This document shows positions 33,246 through 42,491 of a DNA stretch of 64,000 bases, piece after piece. The notes beneath the pieces were generated by a model. It had not been told where the DNA came from, did not search any database, and was given only the letters and a program-made list of their open reading frames with translations. A program made the translations under genes and the position numbers. Positions within the stretch are counted from its first letter, which is position 1. Every line of letters starts with the position of its first letter. Origin of the DNA: RGIG995 sp045543655 (GTDB taxonomy: Bacteria; Bacillota; Clostridia; Oscillospirales; UBA644); NCBI GenBank assembly GCA_045543655.1, contig JAZPXN010000027.1, positions 1 through 64,000 of the forward strand. The letters are read 5' to 3'.

Positions 33246-35299
33246 ACCGAAACCTCCTTCTCGGAGCGAGCGATAAATTCATCCTTTTCCACCTCACTCA
33301 AGGAAGAGAAGAGCACGTTCCAGCCGCAGAGACGAACCTGAAGATTGGGATAGGCGGAAGGATCTTTTCGAGCCGCCTTCAATACTTCCGTGTCCAACAC
33401 GTTATAATGCACCGCAAAGCCGCCCAGGTCAAAATACGTTTTAAGGGTTGCGTACATCGCCGCCAATCCGTTTTCTCCCTTCACGGCAGAGGAATGAAGA
33501 TCGAGATCCACGATGGTGCCGTTGGGGGTTTTGGAGGTATCCAGGGAAGCAACGGACAAAAGATGGGCGGTCGCCCCCTTCCGGTCAGAACCGAAGGAAG
33601 CGCCGGAATTTTGCGACAGAGGCTCTCCGCTGCGACGTCCGTCGGCGGAAGCGCCGGTTTTTGCACCGAATTCCCATCTCCAATTGATAGAAAAGAGACC
33701 AAGACGCCAGATGCCACCCTTGGCATTGGGAACACCGCCCACGGCTTTGTAGAGAGCATCGGTAATCTCCCCCGCAAGGGCGTCCACCGAGGGATCGCCG
33801 TTGCCGTATTTGGGGAAACGGTTTCGTATCAAAAGCCGCAAAGGTTCTTTCCCCTCCCAATCGGATTTCAGTATCTCCATCAATTCGGGGAGAGTCAGCG
33901 TCTGATCCTCATACACAAGTTTGCGGACGGCAACGAGGGAATCCACCGCCGTAGCAAGGCCGATTGCGTTGAGGGAGGAATTGCAGTACTTGGCGGCGTT
34001 GTCAACGTAAACGTCCCCGCCCCGATGCAGAGCGTGCAGATTGGTAGAGGTAAATATGGGAGATGCGTGTATGTGTTTATAATTCGCTTCAATGAGATCC
34101 GTGGCCTTCATAGCACGGCGGCAGAGCTCTTGGACAACCGAGAGAAAACGGCCGTAGAGATCATCAAAGGTCTTGAATTCCGTTTCGTCCGGGGCGAGAA
34201 TTGCTTTCCCGGTCAGTTGGTCGGCACCGTGATTCAGCGTCAATTCCAAGGCTTTGGGCAGATTGACTCGAGCGTTGCAGGTGCATGGAATTTCTTGATC
34301 GGCACAGCATTCGTAACAGCCGACCACGTGATAGTTTGCCGCATCCACAGGGTCCGCCCCCTGACGGACGAGGGATTCTATGACCTTTTCGTCCGAAAGG
34401 AAGACAATACTGTTCTTTCCGTGGCGAACCGAATCGAGTGCGCTTAAAATAAATTCTTTGGGTGTTTTTTCAGAACAGAGAATGTGCAACTTCACATTTT
34501 TGGTATCAAGCTTTTTATAACAGTCCAAAAGTAAATAAGAAAGGCCGTTGACGAGGTTCTTTCCATCCGGGGCGGTGCCACCTAAAGCAAAGGGCAGATT
34601 GGCATCGGCCTTGATCCAATCCAGCTCCCGGAGAAAGTCACAGAACAGATCTTCCTGCTCCCGTCCAATATAATAGGGGAACAGGCTTCCATCCAGGCGG
34701 CCGAGGGTACGCAAAGGAGTTCCGTCAAACATCTGCTGTAGGGTGTAATAAATAAAAACGGTCTGCATCGCCTCGAACATCGTGCGTGGAGAACCGCTGA
34801 TAAGATGCAGAATTCCATCTGCCATCTCGTCTTTACCGCAGGCTCGCGCCACCTCTTCGACACGGTTCAGAAACCGGAACACGGCGCCGTAAACCTCCAG
34901 AAGACTACCGTAAAAGGCCTGCATCCGAGGATCGTCCTTATGCTGCACCTCCAGATCTTCAAGCCGCTGAAACAGACCGAAAATACCGACAACAAGAAGC
35001 GTATCCCAGCAAACGGAGGTGTGACCGAAGTCGTTGGTTCCGGTATAAGCCTTGCTCCGGATGCCATCCAGAAGTCCGTGCTCCTTAAAAAGTTGCTGAT
35101 AAGGATTCTTCCGAATGCGATAGATCTCCCGCTGGATCCCATCGCAGTTTACCCGAACAAAAAAGCGGTTTTGTTCGGGAACAGTGATTTGACAGTGATC
35201 TAAAAGATAAATGATAATTTCACAGTCGGCACGAAAGACGTCTTCGGATTCCACCCGACCGATGGCATATTCCAAAAGTTGTTCACGATTCAGAGACAT
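33242..35299 (-). CDS. Glycyl-radical enzyme of the PFL family, class unknown
   Basis: A 685-residue protein, shorter than PFL (~750) or choline/glycerol lyases (~790-850). The active-site cysteine loop GCYE (Cys328) is present, as is a C-terminal glycyl loop RLCGWNVLF (Gly659). Divergence in this loop (RVSGY is usual) and the short length suggest a specialised enzyme. The operon holds only enzyme plus activase, with a divergent AraC regulator, so the substrate is probably an imported carbohydrate-like or plant-derived compound. Pyruvate formate-lyase itself is not supported. The start at 35299 follows AAAGGAG. Confidence 0.85.
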   Translation of the reverse strand: MSLNREQLLEYAIGRVESEDVFRADCEIIIYLLDHCQITVPEQNRFFVRVNCDGIQREIYRIRKNPYQQLFKEHGLLDGIRSKAYTGTNDFGHTSVCWDTLLVVGIFGLFQRLEDLEVQHKDDPRMQAFYGSLLEVYGAVFRFLNRVEEVARACGKDEMADGILHLISGSPRTMFEAMQTVFIYYTLQQMFDGTPLRTLGRLDGSLFPYYIGREQEDLFCDFLRELDWIKADANLPFALGGTAPDGKNLVNGLSYLLLDCYKKLDTKNVKLHILCSEKTPKEFILSALDSVRHGKNSIVFLSDEKVIESLVRQGADPVDAANYHVVGCYECCADQEIPCTCNARVNLPKALELTLNHGADQLTGKAILAPDETEFKTFDDLYGRFLSVVQELCRRAMKATDLIEANYKHIHASPIFTSTNLHALHRGGDVYVDNAAKYCNSSLNAIGLATAVDSLVAVRKLVYEDQTLTLPELMEILKSDWEGKEPLRLLIRNRFPKYGNGDPSVDALAGEITDALYKAVGGVPNAKGGIWRLGLFSINWRWEFGAKTGASADGRRSGEPLSQNSGASFGSDRKGATAHLLSVASLDTSKTPNGTIVDLDLHSSAVKGENGLAAMYATLKTYFDLGGFAVHYNVLDTEVLKAARKDPSAYPNLQVRLCGWNVLFSSLSEVEKDEFIARSEKEVSV

Positions 35300-35322
35300 A
35301 ACAGCTTCTCCTTTCTGAATTC

Positions 35323-35351
35323 AGTATAGCACAGAAATCCTTTTTTGTAAA
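35323..35351 (-). promoter_or_regulatory. Promoter of the glycyl-radical enzyme operon
   Basis: On the minus strand TTTACA (35351-35346) and TATACT (35328-35323) are 17 bp apart. Confidence 0.7.
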
Positions 35352-35402
35352 GAAGCAAAAGAGATAATTTTATACTTTTCGAAACAAAAGATAGCAACAG
35401 AC

Positions 35403-35431
35403 TTGACTTTTTTTCCTGAAGATGCTATAAT
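35403..35431 (+). promoter_or_regulatory. Promoter of the 35461 AraC gene
   Basis: TTGACT (35403-35408) and TATAAT (35426-35431) are 17 bp apart, with TGC before the -10. About 50 bp separates it from the divergent enzyme promoter, so one bound regulator could control both. Confidence 0.75.
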
Positions 35432-35460
35432 AAAAGCACAAAATCCACGGAGTGACGGCT

Positions 35461-36249
35461 ATGGACAAAATTGACATTTCCGCAAATCCTTTTTATATCA
35501 AAAATGTGCAACGGGTAGTTCCGGGAGAACTGAAGAGCAAGCGTATCATCCACGTAAACCGTCGGCACAGTGACGGGCTTATCTTCATTCTGGAAGGCAG
35601 CTGCCACTACCGATTTGACGACGGAACAGAATTTACGGTGACAAAGGGGGATATCCTCTATCTTCCCTTTCAATCGGTCTACGTTATGTCGGTGCAGAGC
35701 GAGCCCTACCGCCATATCTTCTGCGATTTCGAATTCGACGGGGATGAACCGAGGAAAGGCGCATTTTACCGACCGAAAAATCTGTCGGACACGGAAAACC
35801 GCTTTCACAAACTTCTCAACACCTACAAAACACTCTCCCGAAGAACCTTTCCCGCGCTTCTGTGCAGACTCTATGAGATCTACGAAACGATTTTGCAGAC
35901 CGGGAACAAAATCTACCGAGAAAAGGGCGTTCAAGAAAAACTGGAGGAAGCAAAATCTTTTTTGGAAGAAAATTACGCAGACCCAACTCTTTCCGTGGAA
36001 TCTTTGGCACAACGGGCTGAGATGAGTGCTGTATATTTCCGGAAACTTTTCAAGGAGCAATACGGCATGCCGCCCTCCCGCTACCTTACGTCGGTGCGGC
36101 TGAAAAACGCAAAAGAATTGATGAAATATCCTTTTTTATCGCTGGAAGAATGCGCCCTGCAAAGCGGTTTTTCCTCGGTTCAGTATTTCTGCCGCGTATT
36201 CAAAAAGGAAACGGACGTCACCCCTGCCCGGTATCGCAATTCCAGATAA
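35461..36249 (+). CDS. AraC-family regulator of the glycyl-radical locus
   Basis: A 262-residue protein. ATG 35461 has CGGAG 8 bases upstream. Residues 1-~140 form a cupin sensor (LIFILEGSCHYRF, VTKGDILYLPFQSVYVM). The C-terminal ~100 residues hold two helix-turn-helix motifs (LSVESLAQRAEMSAVYFRKL; CALQSGFSSVQYFCRVFKKE-T). Divergent from the glycyl-radical operon and with no other nearby target, it very likely regulates that operon. Confidence 0.9.
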   Translation: MDKIDISANPFYIKNVQRVVPGELKSKRIIHVNRRHSDGLIFILEGSCHYRFDDGTEFTVTKGDILYLPFQSVYVMSVQSEPYRHIFCDFEFDGDEPRKGAFYRPKNLSDTENRFHKLLNTYKTLSRRTFPALLCRLYEIYETILQTGNKIYREKGVQEKLEEAKSFLEENYADPTLSVESLAQRAEMSAVYFRKLFKEQYGMPPSRYLTSVRLKNAKELMKYPFLSLEECALQSGFSSVQYFCRVFKKETDVTPARYRNSR

Positions 36250-36253
36250 AAAA

Positions 36254-36285
36254 AGGCTGAAGCATCAACGCTTCAGCCTCTTGTT
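36254..36285. terminator. Bidirectional terminator
   Basis: A 10-bp perfect stem, 36254-36263 with 36270-36279, is flanked by A and T tracts between convergent genes. Confidence 0.85.
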
Positions 36286-37770
36286 TTACACGGTGAATAC
36301 TTCCCCGTCTCGGTCACCGAATCCCGTGCGGATCGATTCTTCGGAAAAGGGAAGATTTTCCGGCTCTCTTTCGGCGTTGGGGCCGTATTGGCCGAGCCGG
36401 CCGGCCGAGGATTGGAGATAAGTATTGTTATGCAGAATCGGAAGACTTTCCGGCTGATAGGCCACGAGATGGAGCATCCGATAGGCAGCACGGTCGAAAA
36501 CGTTGCCGAAAATACGGAAATTCCGGGCGGGGTTGACGTAACTCCAGCCCTTGATATGGGCGGGCGTTTCTTTATTATGGCGCTGCTGCCCCCAGCCGTA
36601 TCCGGAGCAACGGAGAATATTGTCGGAGATCTCGACATCCTCCATGATACTCTCCCGGTCGGCAGCGTCGGTCTCCAGAAAATATTCGATGGAATAGACG
36701 CAATGCTCCACCAGATTTCCGGTATACCGGATGCGGGACATTCTGCAGGGGGTATCGCGGACGGTATACTGATGGGTAATGCCGGCGTCATAGACCTGAT
36801 AAACGTAGCAATTTCGCACTTGGTAATCGTCACAGCCGCCGTAAATCTCAACGCCGTTGCCGTAGCGGGTGACGGTGCCTCTGCCCCCTTGAGGATAATT
36901 GGGATCGTTCCCGAGATAATTCTGAACCGAGCCGCCGATCCAACCGATCTCGCAATTGGTGACGCACAACCCTTCAATGCAGGCGCCGGCGGCACCGACG
37001 GCGTGGGAGCCGGTATACTTAAGGCAGAGATTATCGACGGTCACGGGGCCTTCCTTGACGCGGAACAAATTGCGGTGGGGCAGGGCCTCGACGGAAGAAA
37101 AGACGGCTCCGGGGTTGCCTCTGTCGCACCGGAGATATAATTCCCCGTAAGATTCGGAATCGATCTGCGGCACGGGGAAATCCTGTCCGTGGGTAGGAAC
37201 TTCGGTCATACGCTCCGTATAAAAGCAGACCAGGTCCAGATCCCGGGTCATCGCTTCCGCCATGCGGAAGGGGGTAGATTCATCGTCTCTGCAGACGAAG
37301 CGGCCGTTAATATAAGAGGGGATCAGCTTGCGGCCGTGAAATTCCCCGTCGTTGAAAACCAAGGTACCGCAATCGAGGATCGGCTCCCGGTATTTCCAGA
37401 TATGCCGGGCGACGTCTACCGATTCCCACAAAGCGGGGTCGGCCAGAGATTTATCCCACCCGTAAATTTTCGGTTTCTCCCCGATGCCGTAGGCGGCGTA
37501 GGTTACTCCGGGACGGGTCAGAACGCTCCCCCGGAACAGATCGCCCCGACGGAAGAAAACTCCGTCTCCGGGCAAAAGGTCGGCGCTACACACCCGGCTC
37601 AGCGTCTTCCACGGGGAGGCGGGAGAGCGGCCGTCGTTACGGTCGTCCCCGTCGTTGGACACGTAAAAGGAGCGGAGGACGGGGAAATTGGAATCCTTGG
37701 TCGCACGGATCGCTTCCCGGCGTAGATCGGACGTGAGATCGATGCGGGACAAAAGATTTTTATCAGACAT
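36286..37770 (-). CDS. Right-handed beta-helix protein (pectate lyase-like)
   Basis: A 494-residue protein behind GAGGA. The start FYVSNDGDDRNDGRSPASPW is the usual entry of parallel beta-helix glycan lyases/hydrolases, and the centre has repeated strands with N-C and Y-G-N-G-V-E turns (GNGVEIYGGCDDYQVRNCYV). There is no signal peptide, so it should act inside the cell, which is uncommon for lyases acting on polymers. It could process imported oligosaccharides. It is alone on its strand between the glycyl-radical locus and PEPCK. Confidence 0.75.
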   Translation of the reverse strand: MSDKNLLSRIDLTSDLRREAIRATKDSNFPVLRSFYVSNDGDDRNDGRSPASPWKTLSRVCSADLLPGDGVFFRRGDLFRGSVLTRPGVTYAAYGIGEKPKIYGWDKSLADPALWESVDVARHIWKYREPILDCGTLVFNDGEFHGRKLIPSYINGRFVCRDDESTPFRMAEAMTRDLDLVCFYTERMTEVPTHGQDFPVPQIDSESYGELYLRCDRGNPGAVFSSVEALPHRNLFRVKEGPVTVDNLCLKYTGSHAVGAAGACIEGLCVTNCEIGWIGGSVQNYLGNDPNYPQGGRGTVTRYGNGVEIYGGCDDYQVRNCYVYQVYDAGITHQYTVRDTPCRMSRIRYTGNLVEHCVYSIEYFLETDAADRESIMEDVEISDNILRCSGYGWGQQRHNKETPAHIKGWSYVNPARNFRIFGNVFDRAAYRMLHLVAYQPESLPILHNNTYLQSSAGRLGQYGPNAEREPENLPFSEESIRTGFGDRDGEVFTV

Positions 37771-37790
37771 AATCGTTCCTCACGGGAAAG

Positions 37791-37820
37791 AATACCGCCC
37801 CTCCGAAGAGAAGCGGTATT
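37791..37820. terminator. Terminator-like hairpin after PEPCK
   Basis: An 8-bp perfect stem, 37791-37798 with 37813-37820, directly behind the stop of the carboxykinase gene. No long T tract. Confidence 0.5.
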
Positions 37821-37837
37821 CGAGATCTTGAACTGAA

Positions 37838-39610
37838 TTACTTGGAAAGACGGGCTTCAAAGGCGTCGAGCTGATTCCACAGTTCCTTGGGCATACGGTT
37901 GCCGACGGAATCGATCTTGTTGTAGAATTCGCGCAGACCCTTGGCGTCTTCCAGCCACAGATCGTTGTCAACGGACAGAAGGCCCTTGACGGTATCCAGA
38001 TCGATATCCAGACCGTCGATATTGATGTCTTCCGCCTTGGGCATATAGCCGATGGGAGTTTCCACGGCGTCGACGGAGCCGTCGCAACGGGCGAGGATCC
38101 ACATCAGAACGCGCATATTGTCACCGAAGCCGGGCCAGATGAAGTGGCCTTCGTCGTCGGTACGGAACCAGTTGACGTTGAAGATCTTGGGAGCCTTGGG
38201 AATCTTGGTGCCCATGGTCAGCCAGTGAGCGAAGTAGTCGCCCATGTTGTAGCCGCAGAAGGGCAGCATAGCCATAGGATCGCGACGAACGACGCCGACG
38301 GCACCGGCAGCGGCAGCGGTGGTTTCGGAAGCCATAGCAGAGCCGACGAAAACGCCGTGGTTCCAGTCTAAGGACTGATAAACCAGAGGAGCGGTCTTGG
38401 CGCGGCGGCCACCGAAGACGATCGCGTCGATGGGAACGCCGGCGGGATTGTTGAATTCCTTGGAAACGCAGGGGCAGTTCGCGGCCAGAGCGGTGAAGCG
38501 GGAGTTGGGATGAGCACCCTTCTCAGTAGCTTCGGGGCCGTTCCAGGGATTGCCCTTCCAGTCGATGGCGTTGGCGGGAGGATTCTTATCAAGGCCTTCC
38601 CACCAAACGGTGTTGTTGTCCTTATTCAGAACGACGTTGGTGAAGATGGTATCCCGCATCGTGGTCTCAAGAGCGTTGGGATTGGACTTCTTGTTGGTAC
38701 CGGGAGCAACGCCGAAGAAGCCGTTTTCGGGATTGACGGCCCACAGACGTCCGTCGGGACCGACGCGGAGCCAGGCGATATCGTCGCCGACACACCAGAC
38801 CTTGTAGCCCTTATCACGGTAGAGCGCGGGAGGAATGAGCATCGCCAGATTGGTCTTACCGCAGGCAGAGGGGAAGGCGGCGCAGATATAGCGGATCTCG
38901 CCCTGAGGATTCTCGATTCCGAGAATCAGCATATGCTCAGCAAGCCAGCCTTCGTTATGAGCAAGATAGGAAGCGATACGCAGAGCGAAGCACTTCTTGC
39001 CCAGAAGAACGTTTCCGCCGTAACCGGAGTTGACGGACATGATGGTGTTGTCTTCGGGGAAGTGAACGATATAGCGGTTCTCTTCGTCGATATCCTTACG
39101 GGCGTGCAGACCCTTGATGAAGTCGGGGGAATCACCGAGAGCGTCGATTACTTCCTTGCCGGCACGGGTCATGATGAGCATGTTCAGAACGACGTAGATG
39201 GAGTCGGTCAGCTCGATGCCGATCTTGGCGAAGGGAGAGCCGACGACGGACATGGAATAAGGAATGACGTACATGGTTCTGCCCTTATAAGAATCCTTAT
39301 AAAGAGCGTTCAGCTTGGCGTACATTTCCTGGGGATCGCACCAGTTATTGGTAGCGCCGGCATCCTCCTTCTTGGAGGTGCAGATGAAGGTACGGTTTTC
39401 CACGCGGGCAACGTCGTTAACGGCGGTGCGGTGAAGATAGCAGTTGGGCAGGACGTCCTGATTCAGCTTGGTCAGCTCGCCGGTAGAGCAGGCTTCTGCG
39501 CGGAGGGCTTCGGTCTGTTCCTTGCTGCCGTCGATCCAGACGACGGAATCGGGGTTGACGAGAGCCTTGACTTCGTCGATCCACTGAAGGACCGCTTTGT
39601 TGTTGGTCAT
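37838..39610 (-). CDS. pckG: Phosphoenolpyruvate carboxykinase (GTP)
   Basis: A 590-residue enzyme; the start at 39610 follows AAAGGTG and is preferred over 39679. Motifs include the P-loop FPSACGKTN (with the GTP-type reactive Cys), GDDIAWLR, YGGNVLLGKKC and GNPWNGPEA. It interconverts oxaloacetate and PEP using GDP/GTP; in anaerobes it often runs as a CO2-fixing step toward succinate or propionate. Highly conserved and codon-biased, as expected for a well-expressed gene. Confidence 0.95.
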   Translation of the reverse strand: MTNNKAVLQWIDEVKALVNPDSVVWIDGSKEQTEALRAEACSTGELTKLNQDVLPNCYLHRTAVNDVARVENRTFICTSKKEDAGATNNWCDPQEMYAKLNALYKDSYKGRTMYVIPYSMSVVGSPFAKIGIELTDSIYVVLNMLIMTRAGKEVIDALGDSPDFIKGLHARKDIDEENRYIVHFPEDNTIMSVNSGYGGNVLLGKKCFALRIASYLAHNEGWLAEHMLILGIENPQGEIRYICAAFPSACGKTNLAMLIPPALYRDKGYKVWCVGDDIAWLRVGPDGRLWAVNPENGFFGVAPGTNKKSNPNALETTMRDTIFTNVVLNKDNNTVWWEGLDKNPPANAIDWKGNPWNGPEATEKGAHPNSRFTALAANCPCVSKEFNNPAGVPIDAIVFGGRRAKTAPLVYQSLDWNHGVFVGSAMASETTAAAAGAVGVVRRDPMAMLPFCGYNMGDYFAHWLTMGTKIPKAPKIFNVNWFRTDDEGHFIWPGFGDNMRVLMWILARCDGSVDAVETPIGYMPKAEDINIDGLDIDLDTVKGLLSVDNDLWLEDAKGLREFYNKIDSVGNRMPKELWNQLDAFEARLSK

Positions 39611-39682
39611 AATGGTCACCTTTCTCTTTCTCTTCGGCGTCCGGGGACACCGTAAGATCGTATTTTTACAATATTCCAATGC

Positions 39683-39711
39683 AGTATAACATATTTTCCC
39701 CGAAGTTTCAA
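39683..39711 (-). promoter_or_regulatory. Promoter of pckG
   Basis: On the minus strand TTGAAA (39711-39706) and TATACT (39688-39683) are separated by 17 bp. Confidence 0.7.
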
Positions 39712-39819
39712 GGGATATTAAGAAAATTTACAAAATATTTCCGAATTTTCACACAAAAAACACACGAATGGGTTATAATATTAAGGAGTAGAAGAATTTT
39801 CGCTGCAGGGAGACTGAAA

Positions 39820-41790
39820 ATGGAACGAAGGATCAACGAACTGACCGACCGGCTGAACGAATACGCCCGGAAATATTACGTGGACGACGCCCCGGTGGTC
39901 AGCGACTACGAATACGATATGCTTCTGCGGGAATTAAAAGAATTGGAAGACGCCCATCCCCAATTCCGCAGAGCCGACTCCCCCACCGTCCGGGTGGGCG
40001 GCGCCGTGCTGGATCAATTCCAATCGGTACGGCACGAGGTTCCCATGGAAAGCCTGCAGGATGCCTTCTCCGAAGAGGAGATCCGGGATTTCGACCGTCG
40101 GATCAAAGAGGCGTTCCCCGATGCGAAATACGTGACCGAGCTGAAGATCGACGGTCTTTCGGTGGAAGCGGAATATATCGACGGCGTTTTTCTCCGGGGA
40201 GCGACCCGGGGCGACGGCGTCACCGGGGAAGATATTACGGAAAATCTCAAAACCGTCAAGGCCCTTCCCCTCTCCATTCAAAACGCGCCCCGGCGGCTGA
40301 TCGTGCGGGGAGAGGTCTACATGCCCAAGAAATCCTTTGCAGACCTGAACGCCCGGCGGGAGGAAAACGGGGAGCCGTTGTTTGCCAACCCCCGCAACGC
40401 GGCAGCGGGATCCCTTCGGCAGTTGGACAGCAAGGTGACGGCCACACGGAATCTGAGTCTGTTCGTGTTCAATCTGCAGTTATGCGAGGGGCGGGAATTC
40501 TCCTCCCATAAGGAAACGCTTCAGGCCTTGAAGGAATACGGTTTCCCGGTCAGCCCAAGCCACAAGATCTTCGACGATATCGACGACGCCTGGAAGGAAG
40601 TTCTGGCGTTGGGGGAACTGAGGTCTTCTCTGCCCTTCGATATCGACGGAGCGGTCATCAAGGTGGACAGCCTCGCCATGCGTCAGCAGATCGGCTCCAC
40701 CTCCAAATTCCCCAAATGGGCCATTGCCTTCAAGTATCCGCCGGAGGAAAAGGAAACGGTCGTCCGGGAGATCCGGGTGAACGTGGGTCGGACCGGTGTT
40801 TTGACGCCCCTTGCGGTCTTCGATCCCGTCTTTTTAGCCGGTTCCACGGTGGAAAAAGCCACCCTTCATAATAAAGAAATGATCGCGGAAAAGGACGTTC
40901 GCATCGGAGATACCGTTATCGTTCATAAGGCAGGAGATATTATTCCGGAAATCGTCCGGTCGGTGCCGGAAAAACGGCCGGAGGGCACGGTAGAATTCAA
41001 GATGCCGGAGTTCTGCCCGGTCTGCGGAAGTCCCGTGGTCACGGAAGGCCCCGTCACCCGGTGCGACAACAGTGAATGTCCCGCGCAACTGACGAAGAAT
41101 ATTATTCATTTCGTCTCCCGGGACGCAATGGATATCGACGGCATGGGGACGAGCATCGTAGAAGCCTTCGTGGAAAGAGGGCTGATCTCATCGGCGGCGG
41201 ACCTGTACAAGTTGGATCGGAACGAGATCGCAAAAATGGATCGGTTCGGCGAAAAATCCGCAGACAATCTCCTGAAATCGGTGGAAGAAAGCCGGAGTCG
41301 GGGGCTGGACCGGCTGATCTACGCCCTGGGAATCCGTCAGGTGGGACAGAAGGCCGGAAGGATCCTTGCGAAAAAATTCCGTTCCCTGGACGCTCTTGCC
41401 GGCGCTACGGAAGAAGAGCTTTGCGTCACCGAAGACGTAGGACCGATCACCGCCCGGTATATCCGGGAATACTTCGATAATCCCAAGAATCTGGAGTATA
41501 TTGAGCATCTCCGTCAGGCGGGGCTGAATTTTGAAGACGACGGCCAAGAGGCGGGCACGAAATTCCAGGGCATGACCTTCGTTCTGACCGGAACCCTCCC
41601 CACCTACAAAAGGGATGAAGCAGCAGCGCTGATCGAAAAGGAAGGGGGCAAGGTCTCCGGTTCCGTATCGAAAAAGACCACCTACGTGGTGGCCGGTGAA
41701 GAGGCCGGTTCCAAGCTGACGAAAGCGCAGACCCTGGGGATTCCCGTCATCGACGAGGCGAAATTGAAGGAAATGCTGGGGATCTTGTAA
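39820..41790 (+). CDS. ligA: NAD-dependent DNA ligase
   Basis: A 656-residue protein; ATG 39820 follows AGGGAGA. The adenylation lysine lies in ELKIDGLSVEAEY (Lys109). The OB fold (VGRTGVLTPLAVFDPV), the four-Cys zinc finger (CPVCGSPV, C-DNSECPAQ), tandem helix-hairpin-helix motifs and a C-terminal BRCT domain (~585-656) follow in the normal order. It seals Okazaki fragments. The BRCT domain is a useful internal standard for recognising the BRCT-like domains in the 47.9-60 kb cluster. Confidence 0.97.
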   Translation: MERRINELTDRLNEYARKYYVDDAPVVSDYEYDMLLRELKELEDAHPQFRRADSPTVRVGGAVLDQFQSVRHEVPMESLQDAFSEEEIRDFDRRIKEAFPDAKYVTELKIDGLSVEAEYIDGVFLRGATRGDGVTGEDITENLKTVKALPLSIQNAPRRLIVRGEVYMPKKSFADLNARREENGEPLFANPRNAAAGSLRQLDSKVTATRNLSLFVFNLQLCEGREFSSHKETLQALKEYGFPVSPSHKIFDDIDDAWKEVLALGELRSSLPFDIDGAVIKVDSLAMRQQIGSTSKFPKWAIAFKYPPEEKETVVREIRVNVGRTGVLTPLAVFDPVFLAGSTVEKATLHNKEMIAEKDVRIGDTVIVHKAGDIIPEIVRSVPEKRPEGTVEFKMPEFCPVCGSPVVTEGPVTRCDNSECPAQLTKNIIHFVSRDAMDIDGMGTSIVEAFVERGLISSAADLYKLDRNEIAKMDRFGEKSADNLLKSVEESRSRGLDRLIYALGIRQVGQKAGRILAKKFRSLDALAGATEEELCVTEDVGPITARYIREYFDNPKNLEYIEHLRQAGLNFEDDGQEAGTKFQGMTFVLTGTLPTYKRDEAAALIEKEGGKVSGSVSKKTTYVVAGEEAGSKLTKAQTLGIPVIDEAKLKEMLGIL

Positions 41791-41898
41791 GATATCACAA
41801 AATCTTCACAGAAATATCGCCGTTTTTTCAGATTATTCTATTATAATATTATGTTGGAATACAATCACCATCACGATAGAAGAAAGGACGTACTTACC

Positions 41899-42468
41899 AT
41901 GAAAAAAGTAATCGTTGAAACCTCCGCAAGACACATCCACGTATCTGCCGCTGATCTGGCCGTTCTCTTCGGTGCGGATCATAAGCTCACCAATAAGAAG
42001 GACCTGTCTCAGCCCGGCCAGTTTGCCTGCGAAGAGAAGGTCGTCGTCCGCGGACCGAAGGGCGAACTGAAAATGTCCATCCTTGGCCCCGAACGGAAGG
42101 ACACTCAGGTCGAAGTCTCCCTTACCGATGCCCGCACCCTGGGCGTCGTGGCTCCCATCCGGGAATCCGGTGATATTGCCGGCTCCGCGCCCTGCACCGT
42201 GATCGGTCCCTGCGGCGAGGTTGAGCTGAAGGAAGGCGTTATCGTTGCGAAGCGTCATATCCACCTCACTCCCGAGGTTGCCGCCGAATTCGGCGTTCAG
42301 GACAAGCAGATCGTTTCCGTCAAGGTTGATACCGACGGCCGCTCTCTGACCTTCGGAGACGTGATCTGCCGCGTTCACTCCTCCTACGCTCCCGCCATGC
42401 ACATCGATACCGACGAAGCCAACGCCGCCGCTATGAAGGGCGTGGTTGAAGGGGAAATCATTCTTTAA
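41899..42468 (+). CDS. pduL: Phosphate propanoyltransferase / phosphotransacetylase, PduL family
   Basis: A 189-residue protein starting after AAAGGA. The zinc-binding segments SARHIHVS and KRHIHLTPEVAAEFGV are diagnostic of PduL, which swaps acyl groups between CoA and phosphate. No microcompartment shell gene is nearby and no obvious encapsulation peptide precedes it, so it is probably the housekeeping phosphotransacetylase used for acetate or propionate formation. Confidence 0.92.
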   Translation: MKKVIVETSARHIHVSAADLAVLFGADHKLTNKKDLSQPGQFACEEKVVVRGPKGELKMSILGPERKDTQVEVSLTDARTLGVVAPIRESGDIAGSAPCTVIGPCGEVELKEGVIVAKRHIHLTPEVAAEFGVQDKQIVSVKVDTDGRSLTFGDVICRVHSSYAPAMHIDTDEANAAAMKGVVEGEIIL

Positions 42469-42491
42469 TTCCGGAAAGGCTGAATCTATTC

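Noticed and set aside
33242..35299. Calling the glycyl-radical enzyme pyruvate formate-lyase
   Set aside because: The length, the RLCGWN loop, the extra cluster of the activase and the AraC context do not fit PflB.
41899..42468. PduL as a sign of a bacterial microcompartment
   Set aside because: No shell protein or signature aldehyde dehydrogenase genes are in the window, and neighbours are housekeeping genes.
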